DNA of 40,757 nucleotides, from the NCBI GenBank assembly GCA_034435675.1, contig DAOTWP010000340.1:1-40757 (forward strand), in the 5' to 3' direction. Positions 33,201 to 40,757 of this stretch are shown piece by piece (within the stretch, counting starts at the first letter, position 1; every line of letters starts with the position of its first letter). The notes below the pieces were generated by a model. It searched no databases, was not told the DNA's origin, and saw only the letters and a program-made list of their open reading frames with translations. The stretch comes from DAOTWP01 sp034435675. GTDB taxonomy: Bacteria > Chloroflexota > Anaerolineae > Aggregatilineales > Phototrophicaceae. The position numbers and the translations under genes are program-made.

Positions 33201-34100
33201 GATGGCAACTGGATTCTGACCGATACGGGCGAGCTTGCCGTCTCGCGTCCTGATGGCAGCGCCCGGCAGGTGCTTTTCCGCGAAGAAGAACGCGAGTACG
33301 GGCGCAGCGCCACCTGGATCGGCTTGCACACGCTGGAATACAGCTACCTTACATTTGACCCGCAGCGCAGCATCAACGAGATCGAACTGGTGCAGCGCTA
33401 TGACCCTGCCGCCAGCGAACAGCCCGCCCCGCAGGAGCCGCGTTTCCCGCGTTATGATGTCAACGGGCTGCCAACAGACGTGCTCGCCGTGCAGCCGGGG
33501 CTGTCCAACCGCTATGCGCTGGTCAGCACGTCGTTCAACACCGGCAGCGGCACTGGCTACAGGTTTTATATCTATGACAGCGAAACGGGCGAGGCGCTGT
33601 ACTTCGCGCGCTTTGCCGACCCACGCGGCGTAGAGGCATTCTGGCATCCGCTGGGCACACTGCTGTTCTACCGTTTCAGCGGGTTCGAGGACTGGTATGT
33701 CTTTGATCCCGCGCTGCGCGAACACCGCCTGCTGGGGAATCTGCCCAACGGACAGCTTTCCCGCGATGGGCGCTACTGGGTCAGCAGCTTCGCCCTGCCG
33801 TTTGACGCAGCGCAGGCGCGCCTTGACGCCGGGCAGCCGGTTCCTGGTCTGCAAATCTGGGACAGCGCAACCGGGTTAACCCGCCGCTACTGCTTCCCTG
33901 GCACCGCAGGCTTTGGCAGCACGCCGCTGTACTGGTCGCCGGACAATCGCTATCTCGCCTTCCGGCTGGAACTGCCGCAGGAAGCAGGGGGCGAAGTCTC
34001 GCGGCGGCGCACCTACATTCTGGACACCGCCAGCGGCTATGTCACCGAGCTGACGTTCGACATCAGCGGCATCGTCATCTGGACACAGGACCCGCAGTAG
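30276..34100 (+). CDS. Very large exported beta-propeller (WD40-like) protein
   Basis: A 1274-residue protein with a signal peptide of about 28 residues (ending ALPASA). Residues about 30-690 show many repeats of the form 'FSPDGRWLVLAIETRLEVWDAQTG' or 'LHPDGNLLLLRRYSG', the blade pattern of WD40/TolB-like propellers. Then comes a Thr/Pro linker (NPTAVPTRPPVTATPS), a short Cys-containing helical part (CLTERFPGEAQQYAEDWRALTEGLP), another propeller-like part, a second linker (PRPTLTPTVTPTSPPLAEQ) and a final propeller region with WVLEPESGTLYLDETL and YWSPDNRYLAFRLELP. Such proteins usually serve as binding scaffolds. The ATG at 30276 has GGGGAG 7 bases upstream; the longer frame to 30168 would cover the TATAAT box. 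Operon partners follow after 19 bases. Confidence 0.82.
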   Translation: MRRTYSLLLALVSLVVVGVVLGQALPASAFELVQEIGERRPRGIIYDPNFDRFALVDPAGRLALVDAASFATQHILYENGLYNAYQFSPDGRWLVLAIETRLEVWDAQTGTLLTDLNPDGALRVEGPLYFSEDGGLLCFNTQVRAPQELRRSENDTTNLPWIWDVRAALRERSSVLPGRVSAQPFFDYRNGFVFGAHGKIIAGLPERLQLLELTSDTISVIGDIPAPARAEPDPVTVWFSLRDTQMYVLPNGENYLVQVNTEAGTLLDLPIGRDLRVGRFADLETIALSDQARIIGQPNSRESSALLRVLFGDDQYPRSFGYHPLTVTLVDILTPATPQAESWAMLVYIFDEQTGIGRLELIRPPDANQLALHPDGNLLLLRRYSGVGQIEVYNLDSGDLEMTYYPALPDFEGNQLLAYNATGAVVISDWQRFDAADGAVLFENLERNYGYEQFFFSQDSRRLTTLNGSQWTVWDVATGQVVQRETVAVRGSILRTSPDNQRFLTVLSGDDPRGSTGVEIYDLATQERRSVFFDELPDRSIIDIIPSPNWENYLVIYSVADFGPYAPGNEIAIYSMNAGRLWFLAGDDLPEPGARSYGWLDNERAYIYGERGGQQQPQRVYGLEFDANGLPACLVQAFPDEYPRWLDLWDRLVVTRSSTYLYRLTQRLCASLPASVEQVDALFNPTAVPTRPPVTATPSLIAGVPVCLTERFPGEAQQYAEDWRALTEGLPPEQVAELEALLCESLQGQESPPVNLNVAVSNAQVVVLDIRTGSRELGTYIPRRAGGSPYLFPPDIQPVLDEYFREFNSMPNGALSPDGTLFAIFTDTQHIRVYRLAIPYETIVANQQATQTAAVQGFATDAPQQVVRLQPTALPPFEPLGPPRPTLTPTVTPTSPPLAEQRVDLPEFGAVVEICPATTTFNISAPPPDYAPTGRLFVTHADSDVMWVLEPESGTLYLDETLPRCGISLSCNFSFDGNWILTDTGELAVSRPDGSARQVLFREEEREYGRSATWIGLHTLEYSYLTFDPQRSINEIELVQRYDPAASEQPAPQEPRFPRYDVNGLPTDVLAVQPGLSNRYALVSTSFNTGSGTGYRFYIYDSETGEALYFARFADPRGVEAFWHPLGTLLFYRFSGFEDWYVFDPALREHRLLGNLPNGQLSRDGRYWVSSFALPFDAAQARLDAGQPVPGLQIWDSATGLTRRYCFPGTAGFGSTPLYWSPDNRYLAFRLELPQEAGGEVSRRRTYILDTASGYVTELTFDISGIVIWTQDPQ

Positions 34101-34119
34101 CGGCAGGGGAGGAGACGCT

Positions 34120-35154
34120 ATGCCGACGCACAACAGATTTTCACCAACTCATTTACGCTCCCTGCTGTTGGGGCTGCTGGCGCTGGCGGGGCTGCTGCTG
34201 GCGCTGGGACTTGCCCCGGTTACGGCGCAGGACGCCACACCAACACCGACACAGCCCGCGCCGCCGGACAGCGGTGTGTGGGTGACGACGCAGGATCGCA
34301 GTTCGCTGCGTGCCGGTCCCGGCGTGGCATTCGCGCGCCTTGCGGTGGTGCCGCCTGCCACCACGCTGCCCGCAATCGGGCGCAGCGCTGACGGACGCTG
34401 GGTGCAGGTCTACTACGAAGGGCAGACGGGCTGGATTGTCTACTGGCTGCTGGTCTGGTCGGGCGACCTTGCCCAACTGCCGATTGACGGCGTGAACCCG
34501 CTGCCGTTCGTGCGGCGCACGGGCGTCGTGGCGCGCACCACCCGCGAAACGCCGATCTATGTGCGCGAAGTCACACCCGGCGACCAGGTTGGCACGATCC
34601 CCGGCGGCACAGAAGTGGAAGTTACCGCGCGGCTGGGCTTTGTGCAGTATCAGGTGCTGTATCAGGGACAGGTCTACTGGGTCAGCGGGGTGTATCTGAC
34701 CTTCCTCAGCGGCGATCCGTCGCGGCTGCTGGACACGCGCTACCTGTACGCCTATGGGCGGCTGGTCAGCGGGCTGGCGTCGGACATCAACAGCGGGCAG
34801 CGCAGCCTGAGCCGCATTGAGGACATCTGGATCAGACTGTCCGGCGGGAGCGCCGTGTCCTGTGCCAGCATTCCCGCGCAGGTGGCACGCCGCACCTCGC
34901 AGGTGGATGTCAACCAGGAGCCGGTCTTTACGCCGGTGGTGCAGGCGCTGGATACGGCAATCGGGCATACCAATACGGCGATTTCGCTGTTTCAGGATGC
35001 CTGCGCCCGCCCGGACGGCTTCATTACGGAACGCGATATTGCCACCGCGCTGGACGAAATCAGCAGCGCCCGGCGCAATTACAATCTGGCGGCATCGCTG
35101 CTGCAATCGCTCAGCGTGCGCGACCCGCTGATCAACCCGCCGACTACCCGTTAG
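34120..35154 (+). CDS. Exported protein with tandem SH3-like domains
   Basis: A 344-residue secreted protein. Signal peptide of about 36 residues (ending LAPVTAQ), a Thr/Pro linker (ATPTPTQPAPPDSG), a first SH3-like domain about 50-115 (RSSLRAGPGVAFARLAVVPPA ... WVQVYYEGQTGWIVYWLL) and a second one about 135-195 (TPIYVREVTPGDQVGTIPGGT ... YQGQVYWVSGVYL). The rest, about 205-344, is helical (SGLASDINSGQRSLSRIEDIW, ISLFQDACARPDGFITERDIATALDEISSARRNYNLAAS) and not recognised. The ribosome site AGGGGAGGAG ends 5 bases before the ATG. It lies 19 bases after the propeller gene, so both are likely co-transcribed. The same design returns in the gene at 38860. Confidence 0.85.
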   Translation: MPTHNRFSPTHLRSLLLGLLALAGLLLALGLAPVTAQDATPTPTQPAPPDSGVWVTTQDRSSLRAGPGVAFARLAVVPPATTLPAIGRSADGRWVQVYYEGQTGWIVYWLLVWSGDLAQLPIDGVNPLPFVRRTGVVARTTRETPIYVREVTPGDQVGTIPGGTEVEVTARLGFVQYQVLYQGQVYWVSGVYLTFLSGDPSRLLDTRYLYAYGRLVSGLASDINSGQRSLSRIEDIWIRLSGGSAVSCASIPAQVARRTSQVDVNQEPVFTPVVQALDTAIGHTNTAISLFQDACARPDGFITERDIATALDEISSARRNYNLAASLLQSLSVRDPLINPPTTR

Positions 35155-35310
35155 CAGCGCAGGGACGGGGCGCGCCCTGTCCCGGCACCGCCCGGCGAAG
35201 CGTCTATGTTCGTGCTTTCGCAGTTCGAGTGAACTCTCGGCTGAACAAGGGGATTAACGCCCTTGTCCGCAAGCTTACAAGCGCAACTTATCTTTCAGGA
35301 GAGATCAACC

Positions 35311-36147
35311 ATGACCCGCAGAACCACCCGCAAAACCCGCATCCTGCTGCTGCTGGCGCTGCTGCTCACGCTTGTGCCGGCGACCTTTGCGCTGGCGCAG
35401 GAAGGTGAGCAGGAAGAAGAACAGTTGAACTGCCCCGCCTATGCCGGCGACGCCACCGAAGTCCGTGTCAGCTATTACATGGGCGAAGGCGCAGCATTCA
35501 TGAATTCCGGGCAGTACAGCAGCGCAATCTACAGCTATAGCTGCATCATCCAGCAGATTGACGACACGCATGTTCCGGCGTACCTCAACCGCGCAGTGGC
35601 GCACACCGCGCGCCGCACCTACGAGCTGGCGCTGGAGGATTACAGCACGGCGATCCAACTGGACAGCAGCAATATCCCGGCGTTCAACAATCGCGGCATC
35701 GTTTATGCTGCCATTCTGGAATATGAAGAAGCGCTGGCAGATTTCAACCGCGTGCTGGAACTGGACGGCGGCTATGTGCTGGGTTACATCAATCGCGGGG
35801 TGATCTATGCCGCGCAGGGCGAGTATGCTCTGGCGATTGCCGACTTTGAAGAAGCGATCAGCCTGTCCGGTGTGGACAGCGCCGTTGCCGACCTGACCAA
35901 CCCGGATCGCCCCGAAGACGCGCCGCGCCCCGACTATGAGCTTGACCACGCCCGCGCCTATGCGCTGCTGGGCATCGTCTACTCGCAGATTTCGCTGGAA
36001 AACTACGAGAATTACCTGCTGCTGACCGGCGCACAGGCAGACCCGCGCATCCAGAGCGCCGCCGGATCGCTGGAATCGCGCTTCACGTTTGAACTGCGCT
36101 TCGACGACGGCACATGGCTGCTGGCGGCAGATATTGCCCAGTCGTAG
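35311..36147 (+). CDS. Exported TPR-repeat protein
   Basis: A 278-residue secreted protein. After a signal peptide of about 26 residues (ending TFALAQ) and an acidic stretch EGEQEEEQ, it has four to five TPR units, each with the pattern 'A..NRG..Y...G.Y..A..D...AI.L': HVPAYLNRAVAHTARRTYELALEDYSTAIQLD, NIPAFNNRGIVYAAILEYEEALADFNRVLELD and YVLGYINRGVIYAAQGEYALAIADFEEAISL. TPR arrays bind peptides or proteins. Two Cys residues near the start may form a disulfide. The start at 35311 has AGGAGAG 7 bases upstream. A paralogue lies 100 bases downstream. Confidence 0.88.
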   Translation: MTRRTTRKTRILLLLALLLTLVPATFALAQEGEQEEEQLNCPAYAGDATEVRVSYYMGEGAAFMNSGQYSSAIYSYSCIIQQIDDTHVPAYLNRAVAHTARRTYELALEDYSTAIQLDSSNIPAFNNRGIVYAAILEYEEALADFNRVLELDGGYVLGYINRGVIYAAQGEYALAIADFEEAISLSGVDSAVADLTNPDRPEDAPRPDYELDHARAYALLGIVYSQISLENYENYLLLTGAQADPRIQSAAGSLESRFTFELRFDDGTWLLAADIAQS

Positions 36148-36178
36148 TGCGCGGGCAGACGGCACAGCCCGGATGGAC

Positions 36179-36198
36179 GGGCGAAGTACGCTTCGCCC
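36179..36198. repeat. Palindrome with GGGCGAAG / CTTCGCCC arms
   Basis: Arms at 36179-36186 and 36191-36198 with a TACG spacer, in the 100-base gap between the two TPR genes. It is a member of the same family as 14338-14355 and 40631-40656 and may protect or terminate transcripts. Confidence 0.75.
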
Positions 36199-36250
36199 CT
36201 GCGCGTGTGACACTTAAGCTCATTGGTCTGATTTTGCACCGGGGGAACCC

Positions 36251-36985
36251 ATGAAACGCCTGTTTGTACTGACGTTTTGCGCGCTGGCGCTGCTGAGCGC
36301 GGCGCTGCTGGCAGGCGCGCAGGAAAGCGCGACGCCGACCTGTGACGAACTCGCCGGGAGTTTCGCTAACCCGAACGCGCCCTATTTTGTCGGGCAGGGC
36401 GAGGCGTATCTGACGCAGGGGAACTATGCGCTGGCGATTGCCGCCTACGGCTGCGCGCTGGAACTTGAGCCGGAGTATACCCCGGCATACGCCAACCGGG
36501 GCTACGCCTACTTTGTACAGGGCAATGCGGGCGCGGCGCTGGACGACTACAACCGCGCGCTGGAACTGGACGAGACCTTCGTCCCGGCATACAACAATCG
36601 CGGGCTGCTCTATGTGGGGCAGGGGCGCTTTGGCTTGGCGCTGAGCGACTTTGATCTGGCGACGGCATTCGCGCCGGAAAACCCGGTGCCCTATAACAAC
36701 CGCGCCATCGTCCACGCTATCGAGGGCAATTATGAGCTGGCGCTGGCGGATCTGGAAACGGCAATCGCGCTGGACCCGACCTTTGCCGCGCCGCACGCCA
36801 CGCTGGGCGTGGTCTACAGTGCCATGTCGGTGCGCAGCTACGCCACCTACCGCGATCTGGCTGGCGTGGGGCAAACCGGGCGGCTGCCTGCCGGTGACCC
36901 CGATACCGTGCTGCTGGCGCTGCAAGACAGCCGCGCGACGGGCAATTTTTCGACCTGGCTGCCGCTGCTGACCCCGGCACGGTGA
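36251..36985 (+). CDS. Exported TPR-repeat protein, paralogue of the upstream gene
   Basis: A 244-residue secreted protein with a signal peptide of about 24 residues (ending LLAGAQ) and four TPR units: APYFVGQGEAYLTQGNYALAIAAYGCALELE, YTPAYANRGYAYFVQGNAGAALDDYNRALELD, FVPAYNNRGLLYVGQGRFGLALSDFDLATAF and VPYNNRAIVHAIEGNYELALADLETAIALD. It shares the layout, the early Cys pair and the final 'LGVVYS.MS...Y..Y' segment with the TPR protein at 35311-36147, so the two come from a tandem duplication. GGGGGAA precedes the ATG. It is followed after 27 bases by the solute-binding protein gene. Confidence 0.88.
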   Translation: MKRLFVLTFCALALLSAALLAGAQESATPTCDELAGSFANPNAPYFVGQGEAYLTQGNYALAIAAYGCALELEPEYTPAYANRGYAYFVQGNAGAALDDYNRALELDETFVPAYNNRGLLYVGQGRFGLALSDFDLATAFAPENPVPYNNRAIVHAIEGNYELALADLETAIALDPTFAAPHATLGVVYSAMSVRSYATYRDLAGVGQTGRLPAGDPDTVLLALQDSRATGNFSTWLPLLTPAR

Positions 36986-37012
36986 ACGCAGGCAAGCATG
37001 AAAGGACAAGCG

Positions 37013-38845
37013 ATGTCCGGCACAACTGCTCAAAAGCTGGCTCAAAAGCTGGCTCGTAAGCTGATCGCCCTGCTGCTGCTCTGTCTGGCGCTGCTGGTCG
37101 CGCTGCCGGGGGCGCTCCCTGCCGCGTCGCAGGAATACGCGCGGGGCAGCGGGGTGATTGTCGAAAGCAACCTCTCCGGCGCGGAGGGCATCTACCCGCT
37201 GAACCCGCTGCTGTGCGCGTTCAATGCCTGTTTCCGCGTGAACAGCCTGCTGTTCCCCATGCTGCTGGGCGTTGACCCGGCGGCGCAGGGTTTTACGGTG
37301 GGCAGCGCGGCAAACAACGGGCTGGCGGCAGCATGGGACGTGAGCGCAGATGGCACAGTCTACACCTTTACGCTGCGTGCGGATGCCCTGTGGAGTGACG
37401 GCACGCCGATCACTGCCTACGATGTGTTCTACAGCTATCTGGCAATCGCCAGCACCGACCTGCGCTCGCCGTATGAGTCTGCGGTCATCCCAACCATCAG
37501 CGCCGTTGCGCCGCTGGATGCGCGCACGGTGGCGGTGGTCTTTGACAGTGCGGGCTGCTCGTCGCTGGGGAATGCCAATTTCCCGGTGATCCCGGCGCAG
37601 GTCTTTGACCCGGCATTCGTCGCGGCTGCCACGAGTGCCTTCTCGCCCGGCGCTGACCCGGCGGCACAGTTTGCGGACTGGCAGAATGGCGCGGGCAGCA
37701 GCTATCGCGCCGGGGCGTTCCGCTTCATGCTCAACCACCCGGCAAACTTCGATCCGCCCGTTAGCGGCGGTCTGTTCACACTGGACAGCGTTCGCCCACG
37801 CGAAGGCGTCTTTCTGACGGCGGACGCGGGGCGCAGGGGCTATGCCTATCTGGATGTGCCGGACGGACGCAGCCGCGCAGACCTGTTCCTCAACGGCGAG
37901 ACCAATTACATCGAAAACCCGCCCTATGTGCAGCGTGCCGACATCCGCGCGCGGGAGGGCGTGCAGGTGGTCGAACTGCCGGGGCGTGTCTGGGATTACC
38001 TGAGTTTTAACCTGGCAGAGCCGCGCAGCCCGCAGCCCGCGTTTGACAAGGACGGCAGCCCACTGGCACAGGGGACGCACCCGGTCCTGGGCGATCTGTC
38101 TGTGCGGCAGGCGCTGAGCATGGCGCTGGATGTGCCGGCGCTGATTGACGCCGCCTATCAGGGGTACGCCGTGCCGCTGGCGGGCACACAGCCGCCGCTG
38201 TCGTGGGCGTTCAACCCCGATCTGGCGCTGCCGGTGTATGACCCGGTTGCCGCCGGGCGGCTGCTGGATGCGGCGGGCTGGCGCTTGGTGCGCGGCGCGC
38301 CGGTGCGGCGCTGTGTCGGCTGCCAGACGGTGCGCGAGGGCACTGCTCTGTCCCTCACGCTGTATTATGAAGACCGCAGCGATTTTCAGCTCGTCGCGCC
38401 GTTGATTGCCGAACAGTGGGCGCGGCTGAATGTGGATGTCCGCGTCGAGCCGTTTGACCCGTCAGCGCGCAGCAGCGTCGTTACGCAACAGGTCTACGAT
38501 GTCTATCTGGGGCGCACGGTTGAAGCGTACCCGGTGGACCCCGACCAGCGCTGGTGGTTCAGCACCGCTGCCGATATACCGGGCACGTTCCTGAATACCG
38601 GCTCGTACAGCAATCCGCGTGTGGATGCACTGCTGGCACAGGCGAACGCGCCGGATGTCTGCGCGGATGCTGCCGGGCGGGCGGCGCTGTACCGCGAGGC
38701 GCAGGCGCTCATCCAGCAGGATCTGCCGGTGCTGCCGCTGTACACGCTGACCAATTTCTACGCTGCCGCGCCGGGTGTGCAGGGCTTTGCGCCCTATCCC
38801 GCTGCGCCGCTGTGGAATCTGGGCGCATGGGTGATTGGGCAGTGA
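37013..38845 (+). CDS. Family-5 extracellular solute-binding protein without nearby transporter genes
   Basis: A 610-residue exported protein of the SBP_bac_5 (DppA/OppA-like) fold. Signal peptide of about 38 residues (ending LPAAS), then the family landmarks LNPLLCAFNACFRVNSLLFPML, LAAAWDVSADGTVYTFTLRADALWSDGTPITAYDVFYSY, DLSVRQALSMALDVPALIDAAYQGYAVPLAGTQPP, PVAAGRLLDAAGW and LFLNGETNYIE. Members bind peptides, nickel or sugars for ABC import or act as sensors. Permease and ATPase genes are absent, and an unusual Cys-rich loop RRCVGCQTVREG lies near 430. The start at 37013 has AAAGGA 6 bases upstream; an ATG at 36998 is also in frame. Context with SH3 and TPR proteins hints at a non-transport, surface-binding role. 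Confidence 0.87.
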   Translation: MSGTTAQKLAQKLARKLIALLLLCLALLVALPGALPAASQEYARGSGVIVESNLSGAEGIYPLNPLLCAFNACFRVNSLLFPMLLGVDPAAQGFTVGSAANNGLAAAWDVSADGTVYTFTLRADALWSDGTPITAYDVFYSYLAIASTDLRSPYESAVIPTISAVAPLDARTVAVVFDSAGCSSLGNANFPVIPAQVFDPAFVAAATSAFSPGADPAAQFADWQNGAGSSYRAGAFRFMLNHPANFDPPVSGGLFTLDSVRPREGVFLTADAGRRGYAYLDVPDGRSRADLFLNGETNYIENPPYVQRADIRAREGVQVVELPGRVWDYLSFNLAEPRSPQPAFDKDGSPLAQGTHPVLGDLSVRQALSMALDVPALIDAAYQGYAVPLAGTQPPLSWAFNPDLALPVYDPVAAGRLLDAAGWRLVRGAPVRRCVGCQTVREGTALSLTLYYEDRSDFQLVAPLIAEQWARLNVDVRVEPFDPSARSSVVTQQVYDVYLGRTVEAYPVDPDQRWWFSTAADIPGTFLNTGSYSNPRVDALLAQANAPDVCADAAGRAALYREAQALIQQDLPVLPLYTLTNFYAAAPGVQGFAPYPAAPLWNLGAWVIGQ

Positions 38846-38859
38846 GGGGGAATGACGCG

Positions 38860-39909
38860 ATGAAACGCTTGCAATTTGGCACTTTACTGCTGTTGGCAGG
38901 ACTGCTGCTGCTGGCGCTGGCACAGCCCGCCGTGCTGGCACAGCCCGCCACCCCGTCGCCCACCCCGACACTGACGCCCACCCCGGCGGGTCCGGTGCGC
39001 TACCGTGTGCCGGTGCGTGTGGAAAGCGCCTTTGTGCGCGCGGAGCCGTCGCTGGAGGCGGAGGCAGTGGCGTCGGTGTTTCTGGATGAACCGCTGGAAG
39101 TGGTCGGGCGTAACGCTGACGGGCTGTGGTTTGAGGTGCGCCGTCCGGGGCGGCTGACCAATCTCGGCTGGATTTTTAACGAGATGCTCGACTGGGAATT
39201 TGACGTAACGACGCTGCCGCTGACCAACACGACCACCGGGCTGCTCGGTCCCACCCCGCCAGAGGACACCGGGTTTGCCGTGTTCATGCTTGCCGAGGCG
39301 ATCCTGCGCGATGCGCCGCAGCGGGGCAGCGAAATCACGCGCGTGCCCTTCAACGTGGTTGTGCCGGTGATTTACCGCAATCAGGACGCCAGCGCGCTGC
39401 AAATCAACTATCTGGGCTTTGTCGGCTGGATCAGTGTGCTGACCTTCCGCGAACCGCCGAATGTGTTCGCGATTCCGGTGGCGCCGGGGCTGCCGCCGCT
39501 GCCCGGTGGCAATACCGTGATTATCCCGGTGGAAGTGCAGCTTGAGCAGATTTTCCGCCTGCGCGAGTTTGTCACTGTCAGCCGCGAACTGGCAGACCAA
39601 CTGGCGAGCTTCTGGTACGATGTCTATCAGGGGCAGATTATGCCCTGTGAAGCGCCGCCGTTTGTGCTGGCATATCCCTATACCGCCGCCGATGTGCAGC
39701 AGCTCCCTGAACTGGATCGCTACGTGCCGCGTGTCAACGAGGCGGTGCGCTTTATGAACGCGGCGATTGACCCGCTGACGATCTGCGGGGTGTTCCAGCC
39801 GAACATCGTGATTGACGCGCGCAACGACGCCATCAACGCGCGGATCATCTTCGACGCGAATTTGCAGCAGTTGGACAACCTTGAGGAAATTGTGCGTTCG
39901 CTGGGGTAG
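38860..39909 (+). CDS. Exported protein with two SH3-like domains
   Basis: A 349-residue secreted protein. Signal peptide of about 26 residues (ending AQPAVLAQ), a Thr/Pro linker (PATPSPTPTLTPTPAG), a first SH3-like domain about 45-110 (VESAFVRAEPSLEAEAVASVF ... GLWFEVRRPGRLTNLGWIF), a second one about 135-195 (AEAILRDAPQRGSEITRVPF ... LQINYLGFVGWISVL) and a helical C-terminal part of about 130 residues with two Cys. The order matches the gene at 34120-35154, but sequence similarity is modest. The ATG at 38860 follows GAGGGGG by 9 bases and starts 14 bases after the solute-binding protein stop; the frame continues upstream but overlaps that gene. It is the last gene of the cluster. Confidence 0.85.
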   Translation: MKRLQFGTLLLLAGLLLLALAQPAVLAQPATPSPTPTLTPTPAGPVRYRVPVRVESAFVRAEPSLEAEAVASVFLDEPLEVVGRNADGLWFEVRRPGRLTNLGWIFNEMLDWEFDVTTLPLTNTTTGLLGPTPPEDTGFAVFMLAEAILRDAPQRGSEITRVPFNVVVPVIYRNQDASALQINYLGFVGWISVLTFREPPNVFAIPVAPGLPPLPGGNTVIIPVEVQLEQIFRLREFVTVSRELADQLASFWYDVYQGQIMPCEAPPFVLAYPYTAADVQQLPELDRYVPRVNEAVRFMNAAIDPLTICGVFQPNIVIDARNDAINARIIFDANLQQLDNLEEIVRSLG

Positions 39910-39923
39910 GGCGTGTTGTGGCT

Positions 39924-39950
39924 GGGGCACATCCGCTGTGGGCGTGCCCC
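39924..39950 (+). terminator. Hairpin at the end of the exported-protein cluster
   Basis: GGGGCAC (39924-39930) and GTGCCCC (39944-39950) form a 7-bp stem 14 bases after the last stop codon. No T-run follows; it may end transcription weakly or protect the mRNA. Confidence 0.4.
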
Positions 39951-40049
39951 GCTGGCTCTACCCATTCGCCTGAGCGCGGTTCAGCCTGGGCGGTTCAGCC
40001 TGCCGCCGCGCCTGATGCCGTTCAGCACATGATTTTCGCGCACAATCCG

Positions 40050-40466
40050 TTAACCCACGTCCTGTGAGTGTACAACACGCACCTGCGCGATATGTTCCCG
40101 CGCGGCGTCCAGCGAACCAAAGAACCCACCCTGGCGCGATTGATCCAGACGATAGACGCGCATGGCGATTTCCATGAACGTCTTGATGATTTTTGGGGGA
40201 ACCCCTTTTTCGCTGACAACGACCCCGATGCCAAAGTTGCCCAGTGGGGTGAGTTTGTCGAAGCTGACTTTCAGATGGGGCATGGGATTGCCTTTGGGCA
40301 TCCCGGTGATTTCGTGGAAGATCACATCCACCCGGTTTGGACCTGCTTCGATTGCCTGTACACACTGGTCAATAGCAGCGTGGTATTCGCTCCAGGTCGC
40401 CTCATCGTGTATATCAAGCCGGATGATGCTGTGTTCGTCGTTGTCCCATGCAAAATCAACTGGCAT
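40050..40466 (-). CDS. Small STAS-like (SpoIIAA-like) cytoplasmic protein
   Basis: A 138-residue protein beginning MPVDFAWDNDEHSIIRLDIHDE. Alternating strands and helices (IIRLDIHDEATWSEYHAAIDQCVQAI, RVDVIFHEITGMPKG, NFGIGVVVSEKGVPPKIIKTFMEIAMRVY, SLDAAREHIAQVRV) resemble STAS or SpoIIAA-like folds, which act as anti-anti-sigma or lipid/ligand-binding modules. The match is by overall pattern only, without a conserved Ser-phosphorylation motif. The start at 40466 has GGGAGC upstream on the minus strand; the frame runs on to 40547 without support. It stands alone; no anti-sigma factor is seen. Confidence 0.7.
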   Translation of the reverse strand: MPVDFAWDNDEHSIIRLDIHDEATWSEYHAAIDQCVQAIEAGPNRVDVIFHEITGMPKGNPMPHLKVSFDKLTPLGNFGIGVVVSEKGVPPKIIKTFMEIAMRVYRLDQSRQGGFFGSLDAAREHIAQVRVVHSQDVG

Positions 40467-40757
40467 GTTTGCTGCTCCCTGTATGCATGACTGTGATCGC
40501 CAAACCGCCTTTATTACACAATATTCCAGATTGCCCCATCTGTGCATTAAGAGTGCAGCAGCGCGCGGGATTTAACAATCAGCAATGGAATTGGCGCGCA
40601 GGGGATAGGCTGTCGGGGCACACCCGCTGTGGGCGAAGCGTGCTGCGCCTTCGCCCCTGCTCAATCTCACGGGTCTGATGATGCGCCAGGCTGCCTTCCG
40701 TTGCTCCTACTCGTATTACCCGACTGCCTCTACTCGCGTTAGTCCACTTAGTCCACA
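40467..40757. repeat. Gene-free right end with two palindromic repeats
   Basis: Contains the GGGCGAAG/CTTCGCCC palindrome (40631-40638 / 40649-40656) and the inverted copy of the 4.15-4.21 kb element (40714-40757), whose first 16-bp arm AGTCCACTTAGTCCAC is at 40741-40756. The second arm would lie past the end of the window. No gene seen. Confidence 0.75.

Overview
The window looks like a GC-rich bacterial chromosome segment, most likely from a filamentous or Anaerolineae-like member of the Chloroflexota. The grounds are inference from gene style: many secreted SH3-like and TPR proteins with Thr/Pro linkers, a DUF420-type membrane protein, a small antitoxin-like protein translationally coupled to an HNH endonuclease, and many short palindromic repeats between genes. 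I see no rRNA, tRNA, CRISPR array, integrase or intact insertion sequence. Both the 3' end and the region near 4.15-4.21 kb carry the same palindromic repeat in inverted orientation, so the window may end where an assembly broke at a repeat.

Layout. 1-363 (-): 5'-part of a MarR regulator, divergent from a two-gene signalling operon (568-4055 +) made of a heme-binding sensor hybrid kinase and a receiver-kinase. 4342-5781 (+): a solitary TfuA-like protein. 6067-12508 (+): a complete branched-chain amino acid type ABC transporter (binding protein, LivH, an unusually long LivM, LivG, LivF) behind a good sigma-70-type promoter. 12580-14160 (-): a GT39/ArnT-like membrane glycosyltransferase with a palindromic repeat inside its reading frame. 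14434-17604 (+): a DUF420-like membrane protein with a repetitive tail, an HSL-type alpha/beta hydrolase and an unrecognised histidine-rich membrane protein. 17769-18259 (-): an antitoxin-like small protein and a truncated HNH endonuclease.

18618-25103 (-) is the most distinctive part. It is an exported electron-transfer operon, transcribed as: a multiheme cytochrome with eleven CXXCH motifs, a four-domain rhodanese, an anchored octaheme cytochrome, a Tat-type protein with four [4Fe-4S] clusters, and an NrfD-type quinone-interacting membrane protein. No molybdopterin catalytic subunit is present. The likely role is moving electrons between the quinone pool and periplasmic or extracellular acceptors or donors, with a sulfur link suggested by the rhodaneses. 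The first cytochrome gene is interrupted by an in-frame TGA.

25973-27827 holds two divergent SAM methyltransferases. 28053-39909 is a cluster of large exported proteins: SH3/FecR-like, a 1274-residue beta-propeller protein, an SH3 protein, two related TPR proteins, a family-5 solute-binding protein without transporter genes, and another SH3 protein. The shared architecture suggests a cell-surface assembly or sensing module of unknown role. 40050-40466 (-) is a small STAS-like protein, followed by repeats to the window end.
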